A stretch of 64,000 nt of DNA from Burkholderiaceae bacterium (lineage in GTDB: Bacteria > Pseudomonadota > Gammaproteobacteria > Burkholderiales > Burkholderiaceae_C): the NCBI GenBank assembly GCA_030123545.1, contig CP126124.1, positions 3,162,001 to 3,226,000 on the forward strand, in the 5' to 3' direction. Each line of letters starts with the position of its first letter. Position 1 is the stretch's first letter. Shown here one piece after another: positions 38,988-47,901 of this stretch. Below the pieces are notes generated by a model, which saw nothing but the letters and a program-made list of their open reading frames with translations, searched no databases and was not told the origin of the DNA. The translations under genes and the position numbers were made by a program.

Positions 38988-41111
38988 TCAGTCCTTCGCA
39001 CCGATCAGATTGTGCTTCAGTTGCTCGAATTCGCGCTCGCCATCGAGCGTCTTGCGGTTCATCGACAGCGCCATCGTCGCGTGCGCCCTGCCGTCCTGCG
39101 GCCGGATCCAGACCCAGACCCGGCGCTCGCGCACGTACAGCATCGAGAACACCCCCAGGATCAGCAATACGCAGCCGAGGTAGACGATGTTCTTCCCCGG
39201 CGCGCGCGCGACCTGGAACACGCTGGCCTGCACCTGCCTGAAGTCTTTCAGTTCGAACGCCAGCGGCGACGGATAGAACTGCGCGTCGGACAGCGCGAGC
39301 ACCGCCTGCATCATGAACTTCTGCGTGCGCTCGCTCGGCTCCAGCGGCGGCTGGCCGGCCTGGCTGCGCGCAATCTGCTCGAGCTGAAACAGCGTGCCGT
39401 CGAGAATGCGCACCAGCACCTCGCCGGCGCGTTGGCGGTCGGCCTGCGGCACGTCGGACTCGATGAAGTTCGAGATCGCCTGCAGGCCGCCGGTCGGCCT
39501 GGCGACGCCGTCGTTCGCCGCAACGGACGCGCCGGCAAACAGGCCGAGCGCGCGTTCCGCCGACACCGCCAGCTGCTGCACCAGCGCCGGCTTGTCCGAA
39601 CTCACCGCGGCGGCCGCATAGCGCTCGGCGGCCTGCTGGCGCAGCTTTGGGTCGGCCAGCGCAGCACGCAGCCGGACGAACCCCTCGATGCCGTTCTGGT
39701 CATCGGCGGGGATCCGCAGATAACGGTACGGTGCGTCGGGCGCGTCGCGCACACCGAGCAGGAACACCGGAACGCCGTCGCCCATGTCGACCGGCAGCAT
39801 GTAGTTGTTGAATTCGCGCGCCTGGCCCGATGCATCGCGCAGCCGGTAGCTGACGCTCGGTCCGACATTGCGCAGCGCCTTGTCGCTGGTCAGCCGGTCC
39901 GCCGCGCCGAGCCGCTTGTCGATCGCCTGGCGCAGATTGACGCGGCGCACGTCGGCGCCACCGCGCGCCGCCGCATCGTCGCCGAAGTTCTCGACGTTGA
40001 TCACGCGCAGGCCGGCAAATTCGAGCGTCAGCGGCTGGCCGCCCTCGGCGCGCGCGAGCTGGGTCGAGCCGCCGATCGTGCCATCGACGACGAATGGCTT
40101 CGCGGTGCCATTCATCGGCACCGCCTGCAGTTGCACGCTCGATCCGCCGTCGTCGAAACTGGACTGGAAGATCTCGACACCGTCGAAGCTGACCGGATGA
40201 TTCACTTCGACGCGCGCGGTTTTGGTGCGTCCGGTCGCGTTGTCACGCAGCACCACGTCGCTCGCGAACAGCTTGGGCATGCCGGTCGAGTAGTACTCGA
40301 CGATGAACTTTTTCAGCTCGATCGTGAACGGAAGATCCTGCAGCACCACGCCTTTGGGCTGGTTCAGGATCGCGGTGCCCGCGGTCTGCCCCTCGGCCAC
40401 CAGCAGGTTGCCGCGGAACGCCGGGTTGCTCGGCGACAGCCGGTGCTGCGGCTTCACGTCCGAGATCAGCCCGCCCCCGACGTATGGCGTCTTGCCGCCG
40501 AACCACATCTGCGCGCGCAGCCCCAGGTTGCCGTCGACCAGTCCGCCCAGGCAGATCAGCACGATCGCGCTGTGCGCCGCGATGTAGCCGAGCTTGTTGA
40601 TCGAACCCTTCTTGGCCGCGACCATCCACCCGTTCGGCCGCTGCTGCACCTTCACGCGCCAGCCGGCGCCGGCCAGCGTGCCGCGCACGCGCTCGGCGGC
40701 GGCCTGCGGCCGCTCATTCAGTTCCGCCTGCGCACGGTGTCCGAACGCCTGCAGGCTTTGCTCGCGGATGTCTTCCTTGAAGGTTTTCAGATCCGCGAGA
40801 ATCTTCGGCGTGTTGCGGGCGATGCAAAGCGAGGTGCTCGTCACCAGGAACGCGAGGATCAGCAGAAACCACCATGCGCTGTAGACCGCGTAGAGGCCAA
40901 GTGCGCCAAAGACTTCGGCCCAGAACGGGCCGAACTGATTCACGTAGTTACTGAACGGCTCCTCCTGCTGGAGCACGGTGCCGATGACCGACGCGATGCA
41001 GATGATGGTCAGCAGCGAGATCGAGAATCGCATCGACGACAGCAGTTCGACTGCGCTGCGCAGCGCCTGCGAACTGGACTTGACGCGTAGTCCCTGGGTC
41101 GAAACTGACAT
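38988..41111 (-). CDS. resB: Cytochrome c biogenesis protein ResB
   Basis: 707 aa. Three N-terminal membrane helices (LSSMRFSISLLTIICIASVIGTVLQQ, then two more by residue ~210) and a large periplasmic domain, with a fourth helix near the C-terminus (NIVYLGCVLLILGVFSMLYV). Typical words are LQQEEPFSNYVNQFGPFWAEVFG and GYIAAHSAIVLICLGGLVDG, which includes the haem-binding His. Partner of CcsB in system II. First gene of the leftward resB-ccsB pair, 107 bp after the end of the cytochrome c4 gene. Confidence 0.95.
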   Translation of the reverse strand: MSVSTQGLRVKSSSQALRSAVELLSSMRFSISLLTIICIASVIGTVLQQEEPFSNYVNQFGPFWAEVFGALGLYAVYSAWWFLLILAFLVTSTSLCIARNTPKILADLKTFKEDIREQSLQAFGHRAQAELNERPQAAAERVRGTLAGAGWRVKVQQRPNGWMVAAKKGSINKLGYIAAHSAIVLICLGGLVDGNLGLRAQMWFGGKTPYVGGGLISDVKPQHRLSPSNPAFRGNLLVAEGQTAGTAILNQPKGVVLQDLPFTIELKKFIVEYYSTGMPKLFASDVVLRDNATGRTKTARVEVNHPVSFDGVEIFQSSFDDGGSSVQLQAVPMNGTAKPFVVDGTIGGSTQLARAEGGQPLTLEFAGLRVINVENFGDDAAARGGADVRRVNLRQAIDKRLGAADRLTSDKALRNVGPSVSYRLRDASGQAREFNNYMLPVDMGDGVPVFLLGVRDAPDAPYRYLRIPADDQNGIEGFVRLRAALADPKLRQQAAERYAAAAVSSDKPALVQQLAVSAERALGLFAGASVAANDGVARPTGGLQAISNFIESDVPQADRQRAGEVLVRILDGTLFQLEQIARSQAGQPPLEPSERTQKFMMQAVLALSDAQFYPSPLAFELKDFRQVQASVFQVARAPGKNIVYLGCVLLILGVFSMLYVRERRVWVWIRPQDGRAHATMALSMNRKTLDGEREFEQLKHNLIGAKD

Positions 41112-41218
41112 GGGGGTCGATTGTCCGTGACTCGTGCGCGCCCGATACTGCGCGCCGGCTATACGCCGGTCCCGGCTAGGGTTTGTGCTGCCGCCCTGCG
41201 CCGGCTCGGCACGCAGGC

Positions 41219-41842
41219 CTAGTGCAGGCCGGCGATGTAGGCGGCCAGCGCCTTGACTTCATGATCGGTCAGATAAGCGGCCACCTGCGGCATGACCGGG
41301 CTGTTCGTGCGCGTGCCGTCGCGGAACGCGGTCAGCTGCGCGGCGGTATACGGGTCCTGCTGGCCGGCCAGCCGCGGATACTCGGCCGGGATGCCGGCGC
41401 CGTTCGGACTGTGGCAGCCGGCGCAGGCCGGGATATGGCGGTTCGCCGCGCCGCCAAGGTAGATATGCTCGCCGATCGCGACCAGGCTCTTGTCGGTGGC
41501 GAAGCCCGGCTTGTCCTTGTTCGACGCCAGCCAATAGGCGACGTTGCGCATGTCGACGTCGGACAGCGTCGCGGCCATGCCCTGCATGATCGCGTTCACG
41601 CGCTTGCCGGACTTGAAGTCCTGCAGCTGTTTGATCAGGTATTCCGGAACCTGCTGCGCCAGCTTCGGATACATCGCGATCGTCGAGTTGCCGTCGGCGC
41701 CGTGGCAGGCCGCGCAGGTCGCGGTGAACACCTGCTGTCCCCGCGCCAGATCCGGCGGCGCGGCGGCTGCGTCGGCCGCATGGCCGGCGATGGAGAACGC
41801 TGCCAAAGCAGCAGCCGTCAGCATCGAGCGAAGCAACTTCAT
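41219..41842 (-). CDS. Diheme cytochrome c4-type protein
   Basis: 207 aa from ATG 41840-41842. Signal peptide (LLRSMLTAAALAAFSIAGHAADA), then two class I cytochrome domains with haem motifs CAACH (Cys43, Cys46, His47) and CAGCH (Cys140, Cys143, His144). The likely distal methionines are in the M-Q-G-M segment and near PVMPQVAAYL. Periplasmic electron carrier, probably feeding a terminal oxidase. Its position next to resB-ccsB, which attach its haem, is conserved in Burkholderiales. Divergent from yihA. Confidence 0.93.
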   Translation of the reverse strand: MKLLRSMLTAAALAAFSIAGHAADAAAAPPDLARGQQVFTATCAACHGADGNSTIAMYPKLAQQVPEYLIKQLQDFKSGKRVNAIMQGMAATLSDVDMRNVAYWLASNKDKPGFATDKSLVAIGEHIYLGGAANRHIPACAGCHSPNGAGIPAEYPRLAGQQDPYTAAQLTAFRDGTRTNSPVMPQVAAYLTDHEVKALAAYIAGLH

Positions 41843-41983
41843 GGTGCGGTTTGTTGGTGTTGGCAAACGCGCTGATTCTACAATGAGGGCCACCCGCGAC
41901 GGCTCGATGCCACAGCGGACAGCGATGACCCTGCCCCTCACCCTCCCCGCCGGCCGCGCGAACCCGTGCCGCCGCCGGCCCCC

Positions 41984-42673
41984 ATGTCGCTGACGGAAGC
42001 CGCGCTGCAGGCCGCCGGCTGGTTGCACACGGCCCGCTTTCTGACGACGGCGGCGCGGCTCGACCAGTTGCCATCGCTGGACGTCCCCGAGATCGCATTC
42101 GTCGGGCGCTCGAACGCCGGCAAGTCGACCTGCATCAACACGCTGACCCAGCAGCGCCGGCTGGCCTTCGCGTCGAAGACCCCGGGCCGCACGCAGCACA
42201 TCAACCTGTTCGCGCTGGGACGCCAGGGCGCGACCGACGCGGTGCTCACAGACCTGCCCGGCTACGGCTATGCGGCGGTACCGCAGCAGGAAAAGCTGCG
42301 CTGGCAGCAGGTGATGGCGAACTACCTGGTGTCGCGCGCGAACCTGACCGGCGTGGTGCTGCTGTGCGATCCGCGCCATGGCTTGACGGCGCTGGACGAG
42401 CGCCTGCTCGAGCTGGTCCGCCCGCGCGTCGAGGCCGGCCTCAAGTTTCTGGTGCTGCTGACCAAGGCCGACAAGCTGACGCGTGCCGAGGGCAGCCGTG
42501 CGCTGTCGATCGCGCGCCTGCAGACTGCGGGCGGCGAGGCGATGCTGTTTTCCACGCAGAAGCGCCGCGGTGTCGATCAGACCAGCCTGCTGCTGTGGCA
42601 GTGGGCGCATCCGGGATTTTCAGATATAAAAAGCGCTGAAGCCGGTACGGGATCTTTACAATCAGCTATCTAA
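41984..42673 (+). CDS. yihA: Ribosome biogenesis GTP-binding protein YihA/EngB
   Basis: 229 aa from ATG 41984 (an upstream GTG at 41966 would add six residues). TrmE-Era-EngA-like GTPase: G1 GRSNAGKST near residue 44, G3 DLPGYGYA near 87, G4 TKAD near 156 and G5 STQKRRG. Needed for 50S subunit assembly. The last ~17 residues (SDIKSAEAGTGSLQSAI) go beyond the family core and are encoded by an AT-rich repeat (42620-42684), so the native C-terminus probably lay earlier, near WAHPG. Confidence 0.93.
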   Translation: MSLTEAALQAAGWLHTARFLTTAARLDQLPSLDVPEIAFVGRSNAGKSTCINTLTQQRRLAFASKTPGRTQHINLFALGRQGATDAVLTDLPGYGYAAVPQQEKLRWQQVMANYLVSRANLTGVVLLCDPRHGLTALDERLLELVRPRVEAGLKFLVLLTKADKLTRAEGSRALSIARLQTAGGEAMLFSTQKRRGVDQTSLLLWQWAHPGFSDIKSAEAGTGSLQSAI

Positions 42674-42684
42674 TTAATAGCAAT
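42620..42684. repeat. AT-rich repeat covering the yihA 3' end
   Basis: From about 42620 the composition turns AT-rich, with AAAAAGCGCTGAAGCC (42629-42644) and then GCTAT (42665-42669) and ATAGC (42677-42681) around a short centre. I recognise this AAGCGCT...GCTAT..AATAGC pattern from dispersed repeats in Comamonadaceae. It covers the last codons of yihA and ends 16 bp before the next start codon. Confidence 0.5.
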
Positions 42685-42699
42685 CATGGAGCAACTGCG

Positions 42700-43614
42700 A
42701 TGATCGAAACCTTCGAGCGCAAGCTGCCGCACGGCATCACGCTGAGCTGCCGCGCCGCAGGCAGCCGCGGCCGGCCGCTGATGATGTTCCTGCACGGCTT
42801 TCCCGAGGCCGCCTTCATCTGGGACGAACTGCTCGAGCATTTCGCGCAGCCTGAGCACGGGGCTTACCGCTGCGTCGCGCCGAACCTGCGCGGGTTCGAA
42901 AAATCGAGCGCACCCCGTGAAGTCGACGCGTACAAGGCGCCGCTGATGATCCAGGACATTGCCGCGCTCGCCGCCAGCGAAGACGCGCAAGGCCGCATCG
43001 CGACGCTGGTCGCGCACGACTGGGGCGGCGCGTTCGCCTGGGGCTTTGCCAGCGCGCTGCCGCAACAGCTTGGTCGTCTCGTGATCATCAACTCGCCGCA
43101 CCCCGCGACCTTCGCGCGCGAGCTGCAGGGCAACCCGGCGCAGCAGCAGGCAAGCGCCTACATGAACTGGCTGGCGCAACCCGATTCGGAAGCGCTGCTC
43201 GCGGCCGACGACTACCGGCGCATGTGGAATTTCTTCACCACGATGAAGGCGGGAGCGGACGGGCATGGCTGGCTCACCGACGCGGTGAAGGACCGCTACC
43301 GCGCGGTCTGGAACCAGGGGCTCACCGGCGCCTGCAACCTGTACCGAGTGACGCCTTTGAGGCCGCCGCTGCCGGGCCAGCCGTCCACGTCGATCCCGTC
43401 GCTGCCGCCCGAGCGGCTGCGGGTCGAGGCGCGAACTCTGGTGTTGTGGGCCTTGGACGACCTCGCGCTGCTGCCGGGTCTGCTCGACGGCCTGGAGCAA
43501 TACGTGCCGCGGCTGGAAGTGAAGAAAGTGCCCGGCGCCACGCACTGGATCGTGCACGAGCAGCCCGCGCTGGCGGCGCGCGAGATCGAGGACTTCATCG
43601 CGCGGCACCCGTAG
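42700..43614 (+). CDS. Alpha/beta hydrolase, epoxide-hydrolase-like
   Basis: 304 aa. Alpha/beta-hydrolase fold with oxyanion HGFPE at residues 29-33 (FLHGFPEAAFIWDEL), the nucleophile elbow VAHDWGGAFAW near 104, in which an aspartate rather than serine is the nucleophile as in epoxide hydrolases and haloalkane dehalogenases, and a catalytic His in PGATHWIVHEQP near 287. Tyrosines typical of the lid occur around residue 148. Substrate unknown. It follows yihA by 26 bp, so may be on the same transcript. Confidence 0.88.
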   Translation: MIETFERKLPHGITLSCRAAGSRGRPLMMFLHGFPEAAFIWDELLEHFAQPEHGAYRCVAPNLRGFEKSSAPREVDAYKAPLMIQDIAALAASEDAQGRIATLVAHDWGGAFAWGFASALPQQLGRLVIINSPHPATFARELQGNPAQQQASAYMNWLAQPDSEALLAADDYRRMWNFFTTMKAGADGHGWLTDAVKDRYRAVWNQGLTGACNLYRVTPLRPPLPGQPSTSIPSLPPERLRVEARTLVLWALDDLALLPGLLDGLEQYVPRLEVKKVPGATHWIVHEQPALAAREIEDFIARHP

Positions 43615-43655
43615 CTCGCCGCTCCTCCACCGAACCGCGCAGCCTGAGGCCGAGG

Positions 43656-44528
43656 TCAATACACGGGCTGCTCGCCCGCAGGCCGTGTCTTGAAGCGCTT
43701 GTGCACCCAGTAGTACTGCTCAGGCATGGCGTCGATGTAGGTCTGCAGGCGCCGGTTCATCAGCGCGGTGTCGGCCTCGATGTCTTCGGTCGGAAAGTCG
43801 GTCCATGCCGGCAGCACCTCGGTTTCGTAGCCGCCCGGTGTGATGCGCGTCAGCACTGGCACCACTTTCGCGCGCCCGAGCCGCGCGAAGCGCGACAGCG
43901 ACGGCACGGTCGCGGCCAGGACGCCATAGAACGGCACGAAGATCGATTCCTGCGGGCCGAAGTTCATGTCCGGCAGCAGGTACAGCGGTTCGCCGGCGCG
44001 CAGGCTCGCGACGATGGTCTTGGTGCCGTCGAAGCGCGTGAACAGCCGCGCGTTGCCGAACCGGCGCCGGCCGCGCGAGATCCAGTCGTCGACGATCGGA
44101 TCGCGCTGCGGCGTGACGATGGTGTTGAACTGCCGCGGCACCTGCTGCGACAGCGCGGTCGCACCGGCGTCCATGCCGAGGAAATGCGGTGCGAACAGCA
44201 GCGTCGGCGCGTTGCCGTCCAGTTCCGCGACCGCGCCGATCAGGCGCAGCCGCCGGCGCGTGACCTCGGGCCTGCCGTGCCACAGCCAGCTGCGGTCGAG
44301 CCAGGTCTGCGCAAAGCAGACGAAGTTGCGATGCACCAGTGCGCGCCGCTCGCGCGCGCTGTGTTGCGGCAGGCACAGCTCCAGGTTGGTGCGAGCAACG
44401 CGCCGGCGCGGCGCCGCGAGCAGGTACAGCAGGCCGCCCATGACCCAGCCCAAAGCGCGCAGCCATGCCAGCGGCAGTGGACTGATCGCCCGCATGAACA
44501 GGATGCCGGCGTGGCTGGCGATCTTCAT
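43656..44528 (-). CDS. Lipid A/lysophospholipid acyltransferase (LpxL-like), second copy
   Basis: 290 aa from ATG 44526-44528, overlapping the stop of the upstream acyltransferase gene by 4 bp. LpxL/HtrB family: N-terminal membrane anchor, the catalytic HX4D in FAPHFLGMDAG near residue 115, and the substrate motif RRFGNARLFTR followed by LLPDMNFGPQESIFVPFYG. The end is EQYYWVHKRFKTRP, usual for the family. Adds a secondary acyl chain to lipid A. Two neighbouring copies suggest division of labour in acylation, but acyl specificity cannot be read. Confidence 0.92.
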   Translation of the reverse strand: MKIASHAGILFMRAISPLPLAWLRALGWVMGGLLYLLAAPRRRVARTNLELCLPQHSARERRALVHRNFVCFAQTWLDRSWLWHGRPEVTRRRLRLIGAVAELDGNAPTLLFAPHFLGMDAGATALSQQVPRQFNTIVTPQRDPIVDDWISRGRRRFGNARLFTRFDGTKTIVASLRAGEPLYLLPDMNFGPQESIFVPFYGVLAATVPSLSRFARLGRAKVVPVLTRITPGGYETEVLPAWTDFPTEDIEADTALMNRRLQTYIDAMPEQYYWVHKRFKTRPAGEQPVY

Positions 44529-45361
44529 GGCTCGCCGACTTCCTGGCGCGGCTGCTTGTAGCGCGCATAGCCCCAGAGGTATTGCTGCGGGCAGGCGCGC
44601 ACCATCCGCTCCATCTCGCCATTGATCTGCGCCACCGCCTGCGCCAGTTCGGCCGCCAGCGGCCGCTCGGGCTCGAGGAAATGCAGACGGTAGCCACGCC
44701 CGCGCGGCAGCCGCTCGCCCCAGACCAGCAGCACCTTTGCTCCTTGCTGCGCCAGCCGTGCGGCCAGCGTCATCGTGTACGCCGGCTGCCCGAAGAACGG
44801 CGTCCACAGACCCTGCCCTTCGGGCGGCACCTGATCCGGCAGCAGGCCGATCGCGCGGCCGCGGCGCAGCGCCTTGAGCATCTGGCGCACGCCCGCCAGC
44901 GTGGTCGGCGCGGTGTCCAGCCCCGGCCTGTGCCGCAGCGCGGTCACCAGCCGTGCCAGCCAGGCCTGACGCGCCGGGCGGTACATCACGGTGATCGGTC
45001 CGTACTGCGTCTGGTAGCGCTGTGCCAGCGCCTGCGCGGTGATTTCGAAGCAGCCCAGGTGCGGTGTCAGGAACACGACGCCACGCCCGGCCCGATAGGC
45101 GCGATCGACGCGCTCCTCGTCGCTCCATTCGATGGTCACCGGCGCGCCCAGCCACAGGCGCGGCAACTCGGCGACCATCCGCCCGGCATGACCGATGGCC
45201 GCGCGGACATCACCGGGGCGGTAGCCGGCCAGCGCCGCGTTCGCGACAAAGCGCCGGCGGTAGGTCGGCGAACCGAGGTAGGTGAGCCAGCCGGTGGCCC
45301 AGCCCAGGCCGTGCAGAAGCCACAGCGGAAACAGGGACAGCGCGCGAAAGACCAACAGCAT
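44525..45361 (-). CDS. Lipid A/lysophospholipid acyltransferase (LpxL-like), first copy
   Basis: 278 aa from ATG 45359-45361 (MLLVFRALSLFPLW). LpxL/HtrB-type with HX4D as LTPHLGCFE, where the final Asp position is Glu (H-L-G-C-F-E), then ITVMYRPARQAWL and LLPDQVPPEGQGLWTPFFGQPAYT. The C-terminus is MVRACPQQYLWGYARYKQPRQ. The H-x4-E/D variation is tolerated in many beta-proteobacterial members. First gene of a two-gene operon diverging from metK, an arrangement conserved in Burkholderiales. Confidence 0.92.
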   Translation of the reverse strand: MLLVFRALSLFPLWLLHGLGWATGWLTYLGSPTYRRRFVANAALAGYRPGDVRAAIGHAGRMVAELPRLWLGAPVTIEWSDEERVDRAYRAGRGVVFLTPHLGCFEITAQALAQRYQTQYGPITVMYRPARQAWLARLVTALRHRPGLDTAPTTLAGVRQMLKALRRGRAIGLLPDQVPPEGQGLWTPFFGQPAYTMTLAARLAQQGAKVLLVWGERLPRGRGYRLHFLEPERPLAAELAQAVAQINGEMERMVRACPQQYLWGYARYKQPRQEVGEP

Positions 45362-45401
45362 GATCGGATAAAATCCATGAGTCGCCGAGTTATGGAACCA
45401 C

Positions 45402-45431
45402 TTGCAGGGCGACTTGGGGCCGCAGTATAGA
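45402..45431 (+). promoter_or_regulatory. Candidate sigma70 promoter of metK
   Basis: TTGCAG at 45402-45407 and TATAGA at 45426-45431 are separated by 18 bp, about 107 bp upstream of the metK start in the 176-bp region shared with the acyltransferase operon. An AAGGAG at 45521-45526 is the metK RBS. I looked for a known SAM riboswitch fold in the leader and did not find one. Confidence 0.4.
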
Positions 45432-45537
45432 GAGCTGTCGGCCCGCTGAATCAATCTGCTAAAGCGTTCGCCGGGGCTCCGGTCCAGTGGCAGCGCGAAC
45501 ACCCAAGGCCACTCGCTACCGAAGGAGCATCTACCCC

Positions 45538-46722
45538 ATGGCGAACGATTTCCTGTTCACTTCCGAGTCCGTTTCCGAAGGCCATCCCGACAAGGTGTCC
45601 GACCAGGTTTCGGACGCAGTTCTGGACGCGGTCTTCGAGCAGGATCCGCGCAGCCGCGTCGCCGCCGAGACGCTGTGCAATACCGGTTTGGTCGTGCTGG
45701 CCGGAGAGATCACGACCAATGCGCACGTGGACTACATCCAGGTCGCGCGCGACACCATCAAACGGATCGGCTACGACAACACCGACTACGGCATTGATTA
45801 CAAGGGCTGCGCGGTGCTGGTCGCCTACGACAAACAGAGCAACGACATCGCGCAAGGCGTGGACCACGCGAGCGACGACCATCTGAACACCGGCGCCGGC
45901 GACCAGGGCCTGATGTTCGGCTACGCCTGCGACGAGACGCCCGAGCTGATGCCGGCGCCGATCTACTACGCGCACCGCCTGGTCGAACGACAGGCGCAAC
46001 TGCGCAAGGACGGGCGCCTGCCGTTCCTGCGCCCCGACGCGAAGAGCCAGGTCACGATGCGCTACGTCGACGGCAAGCCGCACAGCATCGACACCGTCGT
46101 GCTGTCGACCCAGCACAGCCCGGACCAGAGCGAGACGCCGACGAAGATGAAGGCGAGCTTCATTGAGGCGGTGATCGAGGAGATCATCAAGCCCGTGCTG
46201 CCGAAGGAGTGGCTGAAGGAGACGCGCTACCTGGTAAATCCGACCGGCCGGTTCGTCATCGGCGGGCCGCAAGGCGACTGTGGCCTGACCGGTCGCAAGA
46301 TCATTGTCGACACCTACGGCGGCGCCTGTCCACACGGCGGTGGCGCGTTCTCGGGCAAGGATCCAAGCAAGGTCGACCGCTCGGCCGCCTACGCCGCGCG
46401 CTATGTGGCCAAGAACATCGTCGCTGCTGGCTTGGCGCGGCAATGCCAGATTCAGGTCGCCTATGCGATCGGCGTCGCGCGCCCGATGAACGTGACGATC
46501 TACACCGAAGGCACCGGCAAGATCGGCGATGACCGGATCGCGGCGCTGGTGAACGAGCATTTCGACCTGCGGCCCAAGGGCATCATCCAGATGCTCGATC
46601 TGCTGCGCCCGATCTATTCGAAGACCGCCGCCTACGGTCACTTCGGCCGCGACGAGCCCGAGTTCACCTGGGAACGCACGGACAAGGTGCAGGCGCTGCG
46701 TGCAGCGGCGGGCCTCAAGTGA
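45538..46722 (+). CDS. metK: S-adenosylmethionine synthase
   Basis: 394 aa from ATG 45538. Joins methionine and ATP to give SAM. Motifs: SEGHPDKVSDQVSDAVLDA (residues ~10-28, ATP-binding His), GAGDQGLMFGYA near 119, and GGGAFSGKDPSKVDRSAAYAAR near 264, the P-loop-like signature. Length and colinearity are normal for bacterial MetK. Divergent from the two lipid A acyltransferase genes; followed by a large palindrome before the convergent AraC-type gene. Confidence 0.98.
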   Translation: MANDFLFTSESVSEGHPDKVSDQVSDAVLDAVFEQDPRSRVAAETLCNTGLVVLAGEITTNAHVDYIQVARDTIKRIGYDNTDYGIDYKGCAVLVAYDKQSNDIAQGVDHASDDHLNTGAGDQGLMFGYACDETPELMPAPIYYAHRLVERQAQLRKDGRLPFLRPDAKSQVTMRYVDGKPHSIDTVVLSTQHSPDQSETPTKMKASFIEAVIEEIIKPVLPKEWLKETRYLVNPTGRFVIGGPQGDCGLTGRKIIVDTYGGACPHGGGAFSGKDPSKVDRSAAYAARYVAKNIVAAGLARQCQIQVAYAIGVARPMNVTIYTEGTGKIGDDRIAALVNEHFDLRPKGIIQMLDLLRPIYSKTAAYGHFGRDEPEFTWERTDKVQALRAAAGLK

Positions 46723-46758
46723 GGCACGCTCGGGCGTAGCCTGAAACTGCGCTTAGGG

Positions 46759-46791
46759 GACCACTCACGTCGCGTAGCGACGTGAGTGGTC
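46759..46791. repeat. 15-bp perfect palindrome between metK and the AraC-type gene
   Basis: GACCACTCACGTCGC at 46759-46773 is exactly inverted at 46777-46791 with a 3-nt loop (GTA). It lies between convergent genes and has no T-run on either strand, so it may be a bidirectional stem-loop that stops or protects both transcripts, or a mobile palindrome. Confidence 0.7.
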
Positions 46792-46828
46792 ACCACAAGG
46801 CGGCCGCGCTGGGTGCAGCGGTCGGGCT

Positions 46829-47785
46829 CTAAGTCCGGCGTTTGGCACGCGGTTCGCAGCCGCGACCGGAGTTGAGTCGAGCTTCGGCTGCGGACCCATT
46901 CGCCGCCGGACGAACGGTCGGCGCAGCGGGTTCGCCCAGTCGCGCACGAAACGTTCGCGGCGACACGCCCAGCGCGCGGGTGAACACCCGGGTGAACAGC
47001 GCGGGGTCGGAGTAACCCAGGGTATAGGCGATCGTCGTCACGCTCATCGTCGTGTACGCAAGTTGCCGGCGCGCCTCGCGCACGATGCGCGCATCGATCA
47101 AGCGCGACGCCGGCCCACCGGTCATGGCATGGGTGATACGGCTCAGGTGCGTCGGTGACACGGACAGGGCGCGTGCATAGTCCGCCACCCGCCAGTGCTC
47201 GGTGTAGTGCGCTTCGAGCAGCGACTCGAAGCGCGAGAACAGCCGCGGGCTCGGATGGACATCCTCGATCGGCGCGGTGCCGGCCAGTGCACGCGCCGTG
47301 CGACCCAGCAGCGTGGCACACAGCCCGCGCAGCACCAGCGCTCGAGCGCTGTCGAGGCCGGTGAATTCGCTCCAGATCTGCTCCAACAGCAGCGTGATCG
47401 ATTGGTCCGCGACGGCAATGCCCGGCCGCTCCAGCGTGCGCCGCGCGTCGCCGACGCCGGCAAGAATTTCATCCAGCAGTTCGTCCGCGAACGTGGCGAC
47501 GAAGCCGTCGCTGCTGGGCGCGAACTGGAAACCGTGCACGGTCCCCGGCGGCACGTTCAACAACGTTCCGGGCCGCAGCGCATAGGTCTCGCCCTCCACG
47601 TGGGCGATTCCGCCGCCGACGCCAAGCAGCAGCACCTGATGCAGCCGGGCATGGCGGTGCGGCGCCAGTTCCCAGTCGTGCAGCGCCGAGCGCGCCGCAA
47701 TCGTTTCGCAATGCATCACGTCGGGCAATTCGCTCGACTCGCCGAACAGGTTGTAGGTCCGGATGGTCCCGGCGATGTGTCGCAT
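46829..47785 (-). CDS. pobR: AraC-family transcriptional regulator, PobR-like
   Basis: 318 aa from ATG 47783-47785 (MRHIAGTIRTYNLFGE); an ATG at 47812 adds nine residues. The N-terminal cupin-type sensor holds HWDELAPHRH-like residues (LHDWELAPHRHARLHQVLLL) and PPGTVHGFQF. The C-terminal ~100 residues contain two helix-turn-helix motifs (WRVADYARALSVSPTHLSRITHAMTG and TIAYTLGYSDPALFTRVFTRALGVSPRTFR). It diverges from pobA with ~116 bp between, the arrangement of AraC-type PobR regulators that activate pobA with 4-hydroxybenzoate. A long Ala/Arg-rich C-terminal tail follows the DNA-binding domain. Confidence 0.85.
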   Translation of the reverse strand: MRHIAGTIRTYNLFGESSELPDVMHCETIAARSALHDWELAPHRHARLHQVLLLGVGGGIAHVEGETYALRPGTLLNVPPGTVHGFQFAPSSDGFVATFADELLDEILAGVGDARRTLERPGIAVADQSITLLLEQIWSEFTGLDSARALVLRGLCATLLGRTARALAGTAPIEDVHPSPRLFSRFESLLEAHYTEHWRVADYARALSVSPTHLSRITHAMTGGPASRLIDARIVREARRQLAYTTMSVTTIAYTLGYSDPALFTRVFTRALGVSPRTFRARLGEPAAPTVRPAANGSAAEARLNSGRGCEPRAKRRT

Positions 47786-47901
47786 GTTCGATTCGTCCAA
47801 CCAGTCGCTCAATTCGGCTATTCCGTCAAGGCCGCCCGGCGCGTAGATTTGTGGTCCTGGAATCTGGCATCCACCCTGCGCAAATCGAGGAGATCACGGA
47901 A

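Noticed and set aside
45362..45537. Riboswitch (SAM-type or SAH-type) in the metK leader
   Set aside because: I looked for the conserved cores and pairings of known classes and found none; only a promoter-like pair and an RBS are visible.
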